Assembly: GCA_943787785.1 (NCBI GenBank)
Contig: CALSNT010000002.1
Location: forward strand, 1 to 64,000
Direction of reading: 5' to 3'
Length of the DNA: 64,000 bases
Source of the DNA: an uncultured Paracoccaceae bacterium
GTDB taxonomy: Bacteria; Pseudomonadota; Alphaproteobacteria; Rhodobacterales; Rhodobacteraceae
Within the stretch, counting starts at the first letter, position 1. Each line of letters begins with the position of its first letter. Below are positions 47,104 to 56,422 of this stretch, in pieces. Under the pieces are notes generated by a model, which was given only the letters and a program-made list of their open reading frames with translations, was not told the DNA's origin and did no database searches. Made by a program: the position numbers and the translations under genes.

Positions 47104-48143
47104 TGGACGCGACACCGGCGAAGCTGCGCTATCCCTGGGCGGAACCACCTGCATCGGGCGACATGATCGAGGTGGCCGAGGGCATCCTCTGGGCGCGTCT
47201 GCCGCTGCCGATGAAGCTGGATCACGTCAATGTCTATGCGCTGGACGACGGCGAAGGTTGGACTCTCGTCGACACCGGGTTCGATACGCGCAAGACGCAA
47301 GCCATCTGGGAAACCCTGCTCGCCGGGCCGCTGGCAGGTAAGCCGGTAACCCGCGTTATCGTGACCCATCACCACCCTGATCACGTCGGGCTGGCGGGCT
47401 GGTTTCAGGCGCAGGGGGCCGAGCTATGGACCCCACGCACGGCTTGGTTGATGGCGCGGATGTTGATGCTGGATGAACAGGATCGTCCAGCGCAGGAGAC
47501 AGTAAATTTCTGGAAATCTGCTGGAATAGACCCTGAAATACTGAATCAGCGCCTTGCGGAACGCCCATTTAACTTTGCCGACGTTGTGCATCCGATGCCT
47601 TTGGGGTTTCGCCGGATTGATGACGGCGACACGATACGCATCGGCGGGCGAGACTGGGACGTCCGGCTTGGCGGAGGCCATGCGCCGGACCACGCGACCT
47701 TCTGGAGCCATGACGGCGATCTGGTACTGGGAGGCGATCAACTTCTACCCTCGATCTCGCCCAATCTGGGTGTCTACGCGACCGAGCCTCTGGCCGATCC
47801 GGTGAGCGACTGGATAAAGAGCTGCACGCGATTGTTCGAATTTGCGAGCGAAAAGCAACTGGTTTTGCCCGGCCACAAACTGCCGTTTACCGGCTTGCCA
47901 ACCCGGCTGCGGCAGTTGCTTGACAATCACCACGGTGCGCTTGCCCGGTTAGAGACACATCTGGTGGCCCCGCGCACGGCCGCAGAGTGTTTCATGCCGC
48001 TGTTCAAGCGCCAGATCAGCGGTGGCGAATACGGCCTCGCGCTGGTCGAAGCGATGGCACATTGCCTGCATCTGTGGCACTCTGACCGCGCGACCAGAAC
48101 CCGGCGCAACGACGGGGCATGGCTTTGGCAGAACAAGGGTTAG
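47100..48143 (+). CDS. Metallo-beta-lactamase-fold hydrolase
   Basis: 347 residues. The metal motif THHHPDHVGLAGW, DTGFDTRKTQ, GGGHAPDHATFW, GDQLLPSISPN and LPGHKLPF supply the complete ligand set. The C-terminal 70 residues form a helical, winged-helix-like extension. Coupled to the acyl-CoA dehydrogenase, so it may hydrolyse a thioester or related product; that is inference from position. Confidence 0.92.
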   Translation: MMDATPAKLRYPWAEPPASGDMIEVAEGILWARLPLPMKLDHVNVYALDDGEGWTLVDTGFDTRKTQAIWETLLAGPLAGKPVTRVIVTHHHPDHVGLAGWFQAQGAELWTPRTAWLMARMLMLDEQDRPAQETVNFWKSAGIDPEILNQRLAERPFNFADVVHPMPLGFRRIDDGDTIRIGGRDWDVRLGGGHAPDHATFWSHDGDLVLGGDQLLPSISPNLGVYATEPLADPVSDWIKSCTRLFEFASEKQLVLPGHKLPFTGLPTRLRQLLDNHHGALARLETHLVAPRTAAECFMPLFKRQISGGEYGLALVEAMAHCLHLWHSDRATRTRRNDGAWLWQNKG

Positions 48144-48147
48144 GCCC

Positions 48148-48600
48148 ATGGACGACGATATCAGGACCGCCGCCGAGGCAGCCGAGGATGCGGCGATCCC
48201 CTGCGCGCATTCGGTCCACGCCGATGGAGCCTGCCCGGAACCGGTGCTTTTGCCTGCCGCTGCCGCGAAGACGCCGGTAGAACAAAAATCTCCGGCCCGC
48301 TGGGCCTATGAGCGGCTGGTGCTTTACATCCAGAACTTTGAAAAACAGCTCGATACCGAGCATGAAGCCGCGATGGGCTTTGCCGGGACCCATTCGGGCG
48401 TGCTTCGGATCGAGGGGATCGGCTATTTTGATCCTGATATCGTCACCTTCTACGGCAGCGATCCGGCAGGCGTTAAAACCCAACTTGTCCAGCATGTGAC
48501 CCAATTGAATGTAATACTGCGCGCCCTGCCCAAAGAGTCCGAAGCAGCCGAGCCACGGCGCATCGGTTTTCGCCTTGTTGCCGATCTGGAACAGGACTGA
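48148..48600 (+). CDS. DUF6173-family protein
   Basis: 150 residues. An acidic variable N-terminus is followed by SPARWAYERLVLYIQNFEKQLD, GVLRIEGIGYFDPDIVTFYG and TQLVQHVTQLNVILRALPK, which match the family, mostly found in Rhodobacterales. Function unknown. It is 4 bp after the MBL gene. Confidence 0.85.
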   Translation: MDDDIRTAAEAAEDAAIPCAHSVHADGACPEPVLLPAAAAKTPVEQKSPARWAYERLVLYIQNFEKQLDTEHEAAMGFAGTHSGVLRIEGIGYFDPDIVTFYGSDPAGVKTQLVQHVTQLNVILRALPKESEAAEPRRIGFRLVADLEQD

Positions 48601-48681
48601 ACGCGCGCTTGCGTCGCAGGTGACTCGCGCGCCCGATCCGGGCTAGAAGGCAGCAACTCAACTTCGTCAGGGAATAGACCG

Positions 48682-48816
48682 ATGGCTACTCACGAACATG
48701 GAACGATGGACACCTCGGTTCAGGAAAAGACTTATGCGGGGTTCGTGACCTTCGTGGCGCGCACAATCGTCGTGATCATCGTGGCGCTGATCCTGCTGGC
48801 GCTGATCAACGGCTGA
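48682..48816 (+). CDS. aa3-type cytochrome c oxidase subunit IV
   Basis: 44 residues: the conserved start HEHGTMDTSVQEKTYAGF and one transmembrane helix (FVARTIVVIIVALILLALI). This is the short bacterial subunit IV (COX4_pro_2 type) that wraps the aa3 oxidase. The catalytic subunits are not in this window, as is usual for this orphan gene. Confidence 0.9.
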   Translation: MATHEHGTMDTSVQEKTYAGFVTFVARTIVVIIVALILLALING

Positions 48817-48824
48817 CGTCGACG

Positions 48825-49442
48825 ATGATACAGCGCCTTTCCGCGTTGTTGTTGCCGATCATTCTGGCAGCCTGCGCGGGGGGCGAGGAAATATACGCTC
48901 CGATCGACGACGTCGCGTCCCGTGCCTATGTGCATGGAGGGCCGAGCACGCTGACCCTCTATACCGTGATCAGCAATGCCAGCAACAAAGGTGCGCACAC
49001 CAGCTTGATGATAAACGGTCCTCAGCGGGTGATCTGGGACCCTGCCGGCAGCTTCAAGAATTCTGGAACGCCAGAACGCGGCGACGTGCTGTTCGGGATG
49101 ACGCCGCAGATGCTGGACGTGTACATCGATTATCACGCGCGCAAGCGCTATCGGGTTGTCGAACAGGTCCTGCCGGTCAGTCCCGAAGTTGCCGCGATGG
49201 CCTTGCAAATTGTCCAGTCCGAGGGTCCGCAAGGCAATGCCACATGCTCGTTGTCGACAAGCCGTATCCTTGCCCGTTTGCCGGGTTTCCAGGGCTTCCC
49301 GGTCAGCTATTTCCCCAAGAAAACACGGGCGGCATTCGCCGCTAAAGGCGCATCGCAGCGCGTAATCTATGACGATGATGACGACCAAAATGATGCGCTG
49401 ATTGGATTTCCCGGGCGCCACGCGCTGGGCGCGCGGGGATAG
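48825..49442 (+). CDS. Predicted lipoprotein, unknown function
   Basis: 205 residues. Signal peptide ends in a lipobox (ILAAC, Cys 17). The mature part has SRAYVHGGPSTLTLYTVISN and a later Cys in GNATCSLSTSR. It ends in an acidic DDDDD run and a short tail. Conserved look, no family recognised. Follows cox4 by 8 bp. Confidence 0.78.
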   Translation: MIQRLSALLLPIILAACAGGEEIYAPIDDVASRAYVHGGPSTLTLYTVISNASNKGAHTSLMINGPQRVIWDPAGSFKNSGTPERGDVLFGMTPQMLDVYIDYHARKRYRVVEQVLPVSPEVAAMALQIVQSEGPQGNATCSLSTSRILARLPGFQGFPVSYFPKKTRAAFAAKGASQRVIYDDDDDQNDALIGFPGRHALGARG

Positions 49443-49496
49443 GAAAACTGAGCTCTGTCCTGGATAATTTGGCCCGCTTGCGCAGTAAACTACGCC

Positions 49497-49826
49497 CTAT
49501 CCGTCGAGCCATAAGCCTAGAAACAGCACGAGCGCTCCGCTAGCGATTGCCGCCAGCACATTCCGGCTGAAGTAGCCGACGCCGAGCGCCGCTGCGGCAG
49601 CGGCCAGTCGTGCCGGATCGGGCGCCCCTCCGGTCGCCGCTGGCCAGACAACAAGCGGAGCAACGAGACCGGGAATCAGTGCGACCGGCGTATACCGTAG
49701 CAAGCGCAGCACCATCGCGGGCAGTTCACGACCGCCGAGCAGTGCCAAGAATGACAGCCGGATTGCGTAGGTACCAATGCCCAGCAGGGCGATGATGGTC
49801 CAGATCTCTCCGGTCGAATAGGTCAT
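49497..49826 (-). CDS. azlD: AzlD-like branched-chain amino acid exporter subunit
   Basis: 109 residues with four helices and the AzlD start IIALLGIGTYAIRLSFLALLG and LRYTPVALIPGLVAPLV. Forms a two-component exporter with AzlC, whose stop it overlaps (ATGA). Confidence 0.92.
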   Translation of the reverse strand: MTYSTGEIWTIIALLGIGTYAIRLSFLALLGGRELPAMVLRLLRYTPVALIPGLVAPLVVWPAATGGAPDPARLAAAAAALGVGYFSRNVLAAIASGALVLFLGLWLDG

Positions 49827-50536
49827 TGCGCGTGCCGCCGTTCCAACCAAACCTCGACCGAGGCCCCGACGCTCATCGCTATGAGCCCGGCAATCAGCAG
49901 ACCGACACCCGACGGCAAGCCTGCGAGGATCAGCGCAAAAAAGACCGATGTAAGCGCGGCGGCAATGTGGGCCAGCGACTTTAGCATGGGCGCGACCAAC
50001 GCCAGAAATGTGATCGGCATGGCGAAATCCAAGGCATACTCGGGTGGGATACCGCTGCCGATCAATGCGCCGAGCAGCGAGAAGACCAGCCACGGCGGCG
50101 CAACGGGGATGACCGTTCCGAAGAAGTAGGCAACCCGTTCAGGCACCGTCAACGCCGGTTCCTGTTCATACTTCAGCACAGAGGCGGCATATGTCTGGTC
50201 GAAGTTCACATATGCTATCAGGGCGCGCTGCCAGAATGGTGCAGCGCCCAAATGCGGAGCCAAAGCGGCCGAATACATTGCCATCCGCAGGTTCACGGCC
50301 AGTGCCGCCGCAATGACCAGAAACACCGGTGCATTCTCGGTCATCAGCTGTACGGCAGTAAACTGCGCCGCGCCGGCAATGACCAAAGCGCTCATCCCCA
50401 TAGTCTGGACTATGTTCAGTCCGGCCTCGGTCGCAACAACGCCGAACAAGGTTGCGAAGGGGGCTGCGACCACCACAAATGGCGCGCCATCGCGCAATCC
50501 GCGCCAGAATGCCGATTTCGTGGTGGAGGATGCCAT
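49823..50536 (-). CDS. azlC: AzlC-like branched-chain amino acid exporter subunit
   Basis: 237 residues, about six helices. Family blocks are GLRDGAPFVVVAAPFATLFGV, ALVIAGAAQFTAVQLM, VNLRMAMYSAALAPHL and the DQTYA region of VNFDQTYAASVLKYE. Divergent from fdhD across 52 bp. Confidence 0.94.
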   Translation of the reverse strand: MASSTTKSAFWRGLRDGAPFVVVAAPFATLFGVVATEAGLNIVQTMGMSALVIAGAAQFTAVQLMTENAPVFLVIAAALAVNLRMAMYSAALAPHLGAAPFWQRALIAYVNFDQTYAASVLKYEQEPALTVPERVAYFFGTVIPVAPPWLVFSLLGALIGSGIPPEYALDFAMPITFLALVAPMLKSLAHIAAALTSVFFALILAGLPSGVGLLIAGLIAMSVGASVEVWLERRHAQ

Positions 50537-50588
50537 GCCCGCGCCCTAGACTGCCTTTTGCGCCACTATTCGGACCAGAACCCGACCC

Positions 50589-51407
50589 ATGCAACCGCGA
50601 AATACCTATCTCATCGCGCCCGACCCGGAGGCACCGGCGTTGTCGCGAATGGTCGTTGGGGTCGATCAGACCGGCGCCGAGGTGTCTCAACCCGTCGTCG
50701 AGGAACGCCCACTCACGATTTTTCTGAACGGGCAGGAAATCGTGACCGCAATGACGATCGGAGACTATCCGGAGTATCTGGCTGTCGGCTTCCTGGCGAA
50801 CCAGCGGATGCTTGGGGAGGATGAGACGGTGACTGGCGTCGATTTCGATGCCGAGTCCGAGGCAATCGTTGTGCGGACTGACGGCTTGTCGAATTACGAG
50901 GACAAGCTTGCCAAGAAGACTCGGACAAGCGGCTGTGCGGTCGGGACTGTGTTCGGGGACATGATGGAAGGGCTGGACAAGGTTCGTCTTCCGAAAACCG
51001 AGGTCCAGCTCTCCTGGTTGCGCACTCTTTCGAAAACCATCAACACCACGCCAAGCCTCTATCTCCACACCGGCGCAATCCACGGGACGGTGCTTTGCGA
51101 ACAGGACAGGCCGCTGGTCTATATGGAGGATGTCGGTCGCCATAATGCCGTCGACAAGGTTGCTGGCTGGATGCGGACCGAAGGTGTCACCGGCGACGAC
51201 AAGATCCTCTATACAACCGGGCGGCTGACCTCTGAGATGGTCATCAAGACGGCACTGATGGGTATACCGGTTCTTGTCAGCCGCTCGGGGTTCACGGCCT
51301 GGGGGGTCGAGATCGCGCAGAAGGTTGGCTTGACCGTCGTTGGGCGCATGCGCGGAGAGCGGTTCGTCTGCCTGGCTGGTGCAGACCGGTTGGTTTGGGA
51401 TGACTGA
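50589..51407 (+). CDS. fdhD: Formate dehydrogenase sulfurtransferase
   Basis: Delivers sulfur to the Mo cofactor of formate dehydrogenase. 272 residues with RPLTIFLNGQEIVTAM, EYLAVGFLANQRML, LYLHTGAIHGTVLC, MEDVGRHNAVDKVAGW and TTGRLTSEMVIKTALMGIPVLVSRSG. The usual C-x-x-C is CAVG here, a single Cys in TSGCAVGTVFGD. First gene of an operon with mobA, mobB and moeA. Confidence 0.95.
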   Translation: MQPRNTYLIAPDPEAPALSRMVVGVDQTGAEVSQPVVEERPLTIFLNGQEIVTAMTIGDYPEYLAVGFLANQRMLGEDETVTGVDFDAESEAIVVRTDGLSNYEDKLAKKTRTSGCAVGTVFGDMMEGLDKVRLPKTEVQLSWLRTLSKTINTTPSLYLHTGAIHGTVLCEQDRPLVYMEDVGRHNAVDKVAGWMRTEGVTGDDKILYTTGRLTSEMVIKTALMGIPVLVSRSGFTAWGVEIAQKVGLTVVGRMRGERFVCLAGADRLVWDD

Positions 51408-51990
51408 TGTGCCTGCCGTGATCCTTGCCGGGGGACGCGCGACTCGGATGGGGGGCGGCGACAAGGCTCTGTTACCGCTGAAAAGCGCGACGCTCCTGGA
51501 TCACGTATTGCTGCGACTGAGGCCGCAAGTTGGGGATATAGCGATCAACGCGAATGGCGATCCGGCGCGTTTTGAAGCTTTCGGGCTTCCGGTTTTACCG
51601 GACAGTGTGACCGATCATCCCGGCCCTCTGGCGGGGGTTCTGGCGGGGCTGGATTGGGCCGCCGGGCTGGGGGCCGAGGCGGTTATCACTGTAGCTGCAG
51701 ATACACCGTTTTTTCCCAGCGATTTAACCGAGCGATTGGCCACGCTCGACCAACCACTTGTGCTGGCGGCAACCCGTGACGACTCGGGCAGGCTCTGGCG
51801 ACATCCGACGTTTGGCCTCTGGCCGGTTGCCCTTCGTGATGACCTACGCTCGGCACTTAACGATGGTGTGCGCAAGGTGGTGCAATGGACCGACCGGCAT
51901 GACGGGAGGTTTGCAGAATTCCCCGACGAGGCCGCCTTTTTCAACGTCAACACACCCGAAGATCTGGCACGTGCCGAGGCGATGACATGA
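51400..51990 (+). CDS. mobA: Molybdenum cofactor guanylyltransferase
   Basis: Attaches GMP to molybdopterin. 196 residues; nucleotide-binding loop VILAGGRATRMGGGDKALLPL, PDSVTDHPGPLAGVLAGLDWA and AADTPFFPSDL are intact. The ATG overlaps the end of fdhD by eight bases. Coupled to mobB. Confidence 0.96.
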   Translation: MTDVPAVILAGGRATRMGGGDKALLPLKSATLLDHVLLRLRPQVGDIAINANGDPARFEAFGLPVLPDSVTDHPGPLAGVLAGLDWAAGLGAEAVITVAADTPFFPSDLTERLATLDQPLVLAATRDDSGRLWRHPTFGLWPVALRDDLRSALNDGVRKVVQWTDRHDGRFAEFPDEAAFFNVNTPEDLARAEAMT

Positions 51991-52481
51991 ACATTTACGG
52001 CGTTACCGGTTGGAAAAACGCAGGAAAAACCGGCCTGATGGAGCGGTTGGTGGCCGAATTCACCGCGCGCGGATTGAGCGTTTCAACCATCAAACACGCC
52101 CATCATGCCTTTGACGTCGATCATCCCGGCAAAGACAGCCACCGACACCGCAAAGCAGGCGCGGGGCAGGTGCTGGTGACCTCGCGCCAGCGCTGGGCAT
52201 TGATGACCGAGTTACGCGGCGCGCCGGAACCGACACTGGCCGACCATCTTGCACGTCTGAATCCGGTCGATCTGGTGTTGATTGAAGGCTTCAAGAGAGA
52301 CCGTCATCCGAAAATCGAAGCCTGGCGCACAGATGCCAAGAATCCGCTGATTGCCCCGGGGGATGATACGATCCGAGCTGTTGCCTGCGATGCTGAAATC
52401 GACACCGATGGGCGGCCTCGGTTTAACCTGGATGACACTGGCGCGATTGCCGACTTCATTGCGACCGAGTTGGGTCTATGA
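51987..52481 (+). CDS. mobB: Molybdopterin-guanine dinucleotide biosynthesis adaptor MobB
   Basis: 164-residue GTP-binding protein. P-loop GWKNAGKTGLMERLVAEF, then STIKHAHHAFDVDHPGKDSHRHRKAGAGQVLV and DLVLIEGFKRDRHPKIEAWR. Assists MobA. Overlaps mobA and moeA by four bases each. Confidence 0.96.
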   Translation: MNIYGVTGWKNAGKTGLMERLVAEFTARGLSVSTIKHAHHAFDVDHPGKDSHRHRKAGAGQVLVTSRQRWALMTELRGAPEPTLADHLARLNPVDLVLIEGFKRDRHPKIEAWRTDAKNPLIAPGDDTIRAVACDAEIDTDGRPRFNLDDTGAIADFIATELGL

Positions 52482-54589
52482 CCCGTTTCGACACAATGGT
52501 CATGGTTGACTGGTCGGGTGGCAACGACACCGGCCCGCGCCCTCGAAAAGATGCAATCTGGGCGGCAGTGATACGGGACGGTCAGGCGGAGTCGCCGGTT
52601 TATTTGCGCAATCGCCCGTTAGCGGAATCTTGGTTGGCCGAACTGTTTGCCGCTGAGTTAGCAGCCAGCCGACGCGTGTTGGCAGGGTTTGACTTTCCGT
52701 TCGGCTACCCCGCCGGGTTTGCACGGGCTTTGACTGGCAGCGATGATCCGCTGGCTCTGTGGGACTGGTTCGCGCAGCATCTTGAGGACACTCCCAACGC
52801 CAACAACCGGTTCGCGCTTGCGGGACAAATCAACGCGCTTTTTCCCGGCATTGGGCCTTTCTGGTTCAATGGCACTGCGACCGACGTGTCCGATCTGCCG
52901 CGAAAAGGGACTGATCGGGTGGACCACGGTTTGCCCGAGCGTCGTGCGGTCGAGATTCGCGCCAAAGGCAGTTTCACTTGCTGGCAAATGGGCGGCCATG
53001 GCGCGGTTGGGGGGCAAGTGATGACAGGAATTTCGACCCTGTCCCGCCTAAAACAGCAGTTTGAGGGCGCGTTGTCGGTCTGGCCATTTCAGGCCCTGGA
53101 TGCGCCTATCTCATTGATTGAGGTCTGGCCGTCGCTTTTGGCCGGACAGGTCAACGCCGAGGCGTCTGAAGCGGAAGTCCGCGATGCCACTCAGGTGCGC
53201 GTATTGGCACGCGCGATGTGGCAGATGCAGGTAGACGAAACGCTGGGCGACGCCCTTACCGCTGGCCGCGAGGGGTCTGAGGAGGGTTGGATCCTTGGTG
53301 TCGGGGCCGAGGACACCTTGCGCCGTGCCGCCAAGGCAGCACCACCACTGCGCAACGACTGTTTTGCATTGCCGCCCGGAGTGGATTGGACGCCGGTGGA
53401 CACTGCGCTGAGCCATCTACGTGATAATCTTGACCCGGTGACCGGAACCGAAACGATTCCGGTCGCTGATGCGTGCACCCGCATCCTTGCCGCCGACCAG
53501 TTCGCGCGGCGCGCCAACCCGCCTGCACCCAATTCAGCGGTGGACGGTTATGGCTTTGCCCATGGCAGCTTGCCTGTGGGAGCCACCGAGGTGCCGCTGC
53601 AACCTGGCCGCGCTGCGGCGGGCGCGGCATACGAGGGTGTGGTTCAGCCAGCGCATGCGCTGCGCATTCTCACGGGTGCCATCCTTCCCGAAGGTGTTGA
53701 TACAGTGGTGCTGGAAGAGGATGTGAGTGTTGAAGATCAGACCCTATTCTTGCCCGGAATGCTCAAATCCGGCTCGAACACCCGCGCGGCTGGCGAGGAT
53801 CTGGAGGCAGGAGCTATGGCCTTGTCCGAGGGTCGTCGCCTGACACCCGCTGATCTGGCTTTGCTTTCGGCGGTCGGGATATCGGAGGTGCCTGTCCGTT
53901 ACCGCCTGCGCGTTGGCGTGCTATCGACCGGCGATGAGTTGGCTGCACCCAACGCGACCGACGATCCTGCCCGCACCTATGACGCCAACCGCCCAATGCT
54001 ATTGGCTTTGTTGGCGCGCTTTGGTCATGCGCCGGTCGATTTAGGGCACGTCGGCGACAATCGCACCACGTTGCACAATAAGCTGGACCGTTCAGCACCA
54101 GACGTCGATGCAATCCTAACCTCGGGCGGTGCTTCGGCAGGAGATGAGGATCACGTTTCGGCATTACTGAAGGCGACCGGCACGCTCAACCACTGGCGGA
54201 TCGCCGTGAAGCCGGGCCGCCCGCTGGCGCTGGGCCATTGGCAAAACAAACCTGTCTTTGGACTGCCCGGCAATCCGGTCGCGGCACTTGTTTGCACGCT
54301 GATTTTCGCCCGCCCGGCGCTGGAACGCCTCGCCGGAGGAACTTGGAGTGATCCGCAAGGCTTCAATGTCCCAGCTGCATTTGAGAAGCGCAAAAAACCT
54401 GGACGGCGCGAATACCTGCGTGCTCGGATCGACGCTCAAGGACACGCGGAGGTCTTTGCCTCGGAGGGGTCCGGGCGGATCAGCGGACTCAGCTGGGCGG
54501 ACGGGCTGGTGGAGTTGGAGGACGGTGCACGCCATGTGCGACCGGGCGATCCGGTGCGCTACATACCCTTCGCGAGTTTTGGTTTTTGA
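52478..54589 (+). CDS. moeA: MoeA molybdenumtransferase with N-terminal RNase H-like module
   Basis: 703 residues, far longer than the usual 400. Residues about 295-703 are MoeA: NPPAPNSAVDGYGFA, LRILTGAILPEGVDTVVLEED, VGVLSTGDELAAP, DANRPMLLALL, LTSGGASAGDEDHV and GLPGNPVAALVC. It inserts molybdate into adenylated molybdopterin. Residues 1-290 are a separate domain with MVDWSGG (Asp 11), AGFDFPFGYPAGFA (Asp 72), LFPGIGPFWFNG and SLIEVWPSLL. The Asp spacing recalls DUF429-type RNase H folds; its role is unknown. One open frame throughout, no stop or frameshift, so the fusion is real. Confidence 0.92.
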   Translation: MTRFDTMVMVDWSGGNDTGPRPRKDAIWAAVIRDGQAESPVYLRNRPLAESWLAELFAAELAASRRVLAGFDFPFGYPAGFARALTGSDDPLALWDWFAQHLEDTPNANNRFALAGQINALFPGIGPFWFNGTATDVSDLPRKGTDRVDHGLPERRAVEIRAKGSFTCWQMGGHGAVGGQVMTGISTLSRLKQQFEGALSVWPFQALDAPISLIEVWPSLLAGQVNAEASEAEVRDATQVRVLARAMWQMQVDETLGDALTAGREGSEEGWILGVGAEDTLRRAAKAAPPLRNDCFALPPGVDWTPVDTALSHLRDNLDPVTGTETIPVADACTRILAADQFARRANPPAPNSAVDGYGFAHGSLPVGATEVPLQPGRAAAGAAYEGVVQPAHALRILTGAILPEGVDTVVLEEDVSVEDQTLFLPGMLKSGSNTRAAGEDLEAGAMALSEGRRLTPADLALLSAVGISEVPVRYRLRVGVLSTGDELAAPNATDDPARTYDANRPMLLALLARFGHAPVDLGHVGDNRTTLHNKLDRSAPDVDAILTSGGASAGDEDHVSALLKATGTLNHWRIAVKPGRPLALGHWQNKPVFGLPGNPVAALVCTLIFARPALERLAGGTWSDPQGFNVPAAFEKRKKPGRREYLRARIDAQGHAEVFASEGSGRISGLSWADGLVELEDGARHVRPGDPVRYIPFASFGF

Positions 54590-54688
54590 CGGTCGCTTAA
54601 AGAGATTTCTGCCTTCGGCGTGGATATCTGCGCACCAATGATGGCCACAAGTGCCGAAAACTGGGGTCCGGGTTGCCGGGGCGACGGG

Positions 54689-55732
54689 CTAGTCGAATGT
54701 GCCTGTCACACGGCCTAACAGCATGAACGCCCGCGCCGTGCGTGTTTCTGCCAAAGCGGCCACATCCTCGTCCGTAGCCGTGGCCGCGAAATCCGAGAAT
54801 GTCTGATCAAAACGCCGCAGGAAGTGGTGCACCGCATCACGAAACACCGGGTCTTGTTTCATTCGCGCCGAGCTTAGCGCCAATGACGAGCGGTCCCTGA
54901 TGCCGCCAAGCGCGGCGACGGCGCGACCTCGATCTCCGTCGCCGAACTTGCGCCAGATTTCCGGACGGGCGCGATCGGGGGTCAGGTCGTCCATATAAAT
55001 GCCGTCTTGGCTGAGCAGGGTGAGTACATCCTCTGCGGCCTGAATGACCTCGGCCGTACGCCGATCCTTCAAGGCCCGGCGCAGGGCCCGAAACCCTTCC
55101 GCATCGTCGGCGGTTTTCGGGAAATTCATCGCCTTGATGAAATCCGCGGTCGAGAGCGGTTCGGCCAATGCCTCTGGCGGCGCGCCAAGGGCAAGGCTGG
55201 TCTGGCCGGTTAACAGAGGGTCGTCCGGTGATGTAACTGCGGCATCCGGCGGCACACCGGGCCGATTGGAAATGAATGTCGACAACGCGATTTCGGTCTG
55301 CTTCTGAGCGCGGACAATGTCATCTAGTCGCGCTTCGACCGAACGTTTTCCGACGTGCCCTTGCCCGGCGCGCGGCTCTGGTGCGCTGGCGGGCATCCCG
55401 ATTGCCAAAATCGTTTGGCGTAGTTTTGCTACTTCAATTCTGAGCGCGCGCGCGGATCGGAAGGTCGCGGCGATTAACCAGATCATCAGGGGCGGGAGAA
55501 ATAGCACCAAAAGTGTAAACATCACGCGCAGCGCGTCGGTGCCCTGCCCCGCCTCACCATTCGCAAAAAGTAAGTAGGCGCCGACACCGATAATCCAGAT
55601 TAGTGCCAATGCCAGCGCAACAAGGTCCGCCGTGCCTGCCGAGCCACGCTCGCTGGACAACGGTGACTTGATTTGTTCAGGCGGCCTGACCTTCGAACGA
55701 GCGGCGGCCGCCTGCGGAGCGGGATCGGTCAT
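54689..55732 (-). CDS. Predicted membrane protein, unknown function
   Basis: 347 residues. A Pro/Ala-rich N-terminus, two helices (residues 37-57 and 70-88), a short coiled coil and a helical C-terminal domain (FIKAMNFPKTADDAEGFRALRRALKDRRTAEVIQAAEDVLTLLSQDGIYMDDL). No named family recognised; the pattern of a conserved soluble C-terminal domain is seen in roseobacters. 31 bp before it lies greA in the same direction. Confidence 0.75.
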   Translation of the reverse strand: MTDPAPQAAAARSKVRPPEQIKSPLSSERGSAGTADLVALALALIWIIGVGAYLLFANGEAGQGTDALRVMFTLLVLFLPPLMIWLIAATFRSARALRIEVAKLRQTILAIGMPASAPEPRAGQGHVGKRSVEARLDDIVRAQKQTEIALSTFISNRPGVPPDAAVTSPDDPLLTGQTSLALGAPPEALAEPLSTADFIKAMNFPKTADDAEGFRALRRALKDRRTAEVIQAAEDVLTLLSQDGIYMDDLTPDRARPEIWRKFGDGDRGRAVAALGGIRDRSSLALSSARMKQDPVFRDAVHHFLRRFDQTFSDFAATATDEDVAALAETRTARAFMLLGRVTGTFD

Positions 55733-55763
55733 CTCATTTCCCTCGCGCGCTTTGTCAGAGCGA

Positions 55764-56234
55764 TCAGCGATAGGTGATGCTCAGTATCTCATAGGCGCGT
55801 TCGCCGCCGGGCGTTTTCACCTCGACGCTGTCGCCTTCGTCCTTGCCGATTAGCGCGCGGGCCAGCGGAGATTTGATATTCAGCAATCCACGCTCGATGT
55901 CGGCCTCGGGCTCACCTACGATCTGATAGGATTTCTCTTCCTCGGTGTCCTCGTCGATCAGTTTTACATGGGCACCGAATTTTACCGTTCCGGATAGCTT
56001 GCTGACGTCAATCACTTCGGCCAGCGAAAGGATCCCTTCCAGTTCTTTCACCCGCCCCTCGATGAAGCTCTGTTTTTCGCGGGCGGCGTGGTATTCGGCG
56101 TTTTCGGACAGGTCGCCATGCTCACGTGCTTCGGCGATCGCCCGGATCACAGCCGGGCGCTCAACCGATTTCAACTGCTTCAGTTCGGCATTCAAAGCGG
56201 TATGCCCCGCGCGGGTCAGCGGTATCTTTTCCAT
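55764..56234 (-). CDS. greA: Transcription elongation factor GreA
   Basis: Rescues backtracked RNA polymerase by stimulating transcript cleavage. 156 residues: an N-terminal coiled coil with the tip residues [17 protein letters not shown] and a C-terminal FKBP-like domain ([25 protein letters not shown]). Start [11 protein letters not shown] at 56234; longer frames extend into the divergent promoter. Confidence 0.97.
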   Translation of the reverse strand: MEKIPLTRAGHTALNAELKQLKSVERPAVIRAIAEAREHGDLSENAEYHAAREKQSFIEGRVKELEGILSLAEVIDVSKLSGTVKFGAHVKLIDEDTEEEKSYQIVGEPEADIERGLLNIKSPLARALIGKDEGDSVEVKTPGGERAYEILSITYR

Positions 56235-56422
56235 CGAAGCCTCAGAACTTTGGGTGGGGCCAATTGGCATCATCTGCCTGCCATCCCTTAACCCAAGGCG
56301 GCTTTGAAAAGTCAAGTCCGTCAGTGATGGCCTGCAAGAATCCGCGTCTGTGCCGCCGGGTTTTGGTTGACCCGCCGAAAGTCCGGGGCCAAACCGATGA
56401 CGATCAGGTAAAGGGCCGGGAT

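Noticed and set aside
48682-48816. A full cytochrome oxidase cluster
   Set aside because: Only the small subunit IV is present; no subunit I, II or III genes are in the window.
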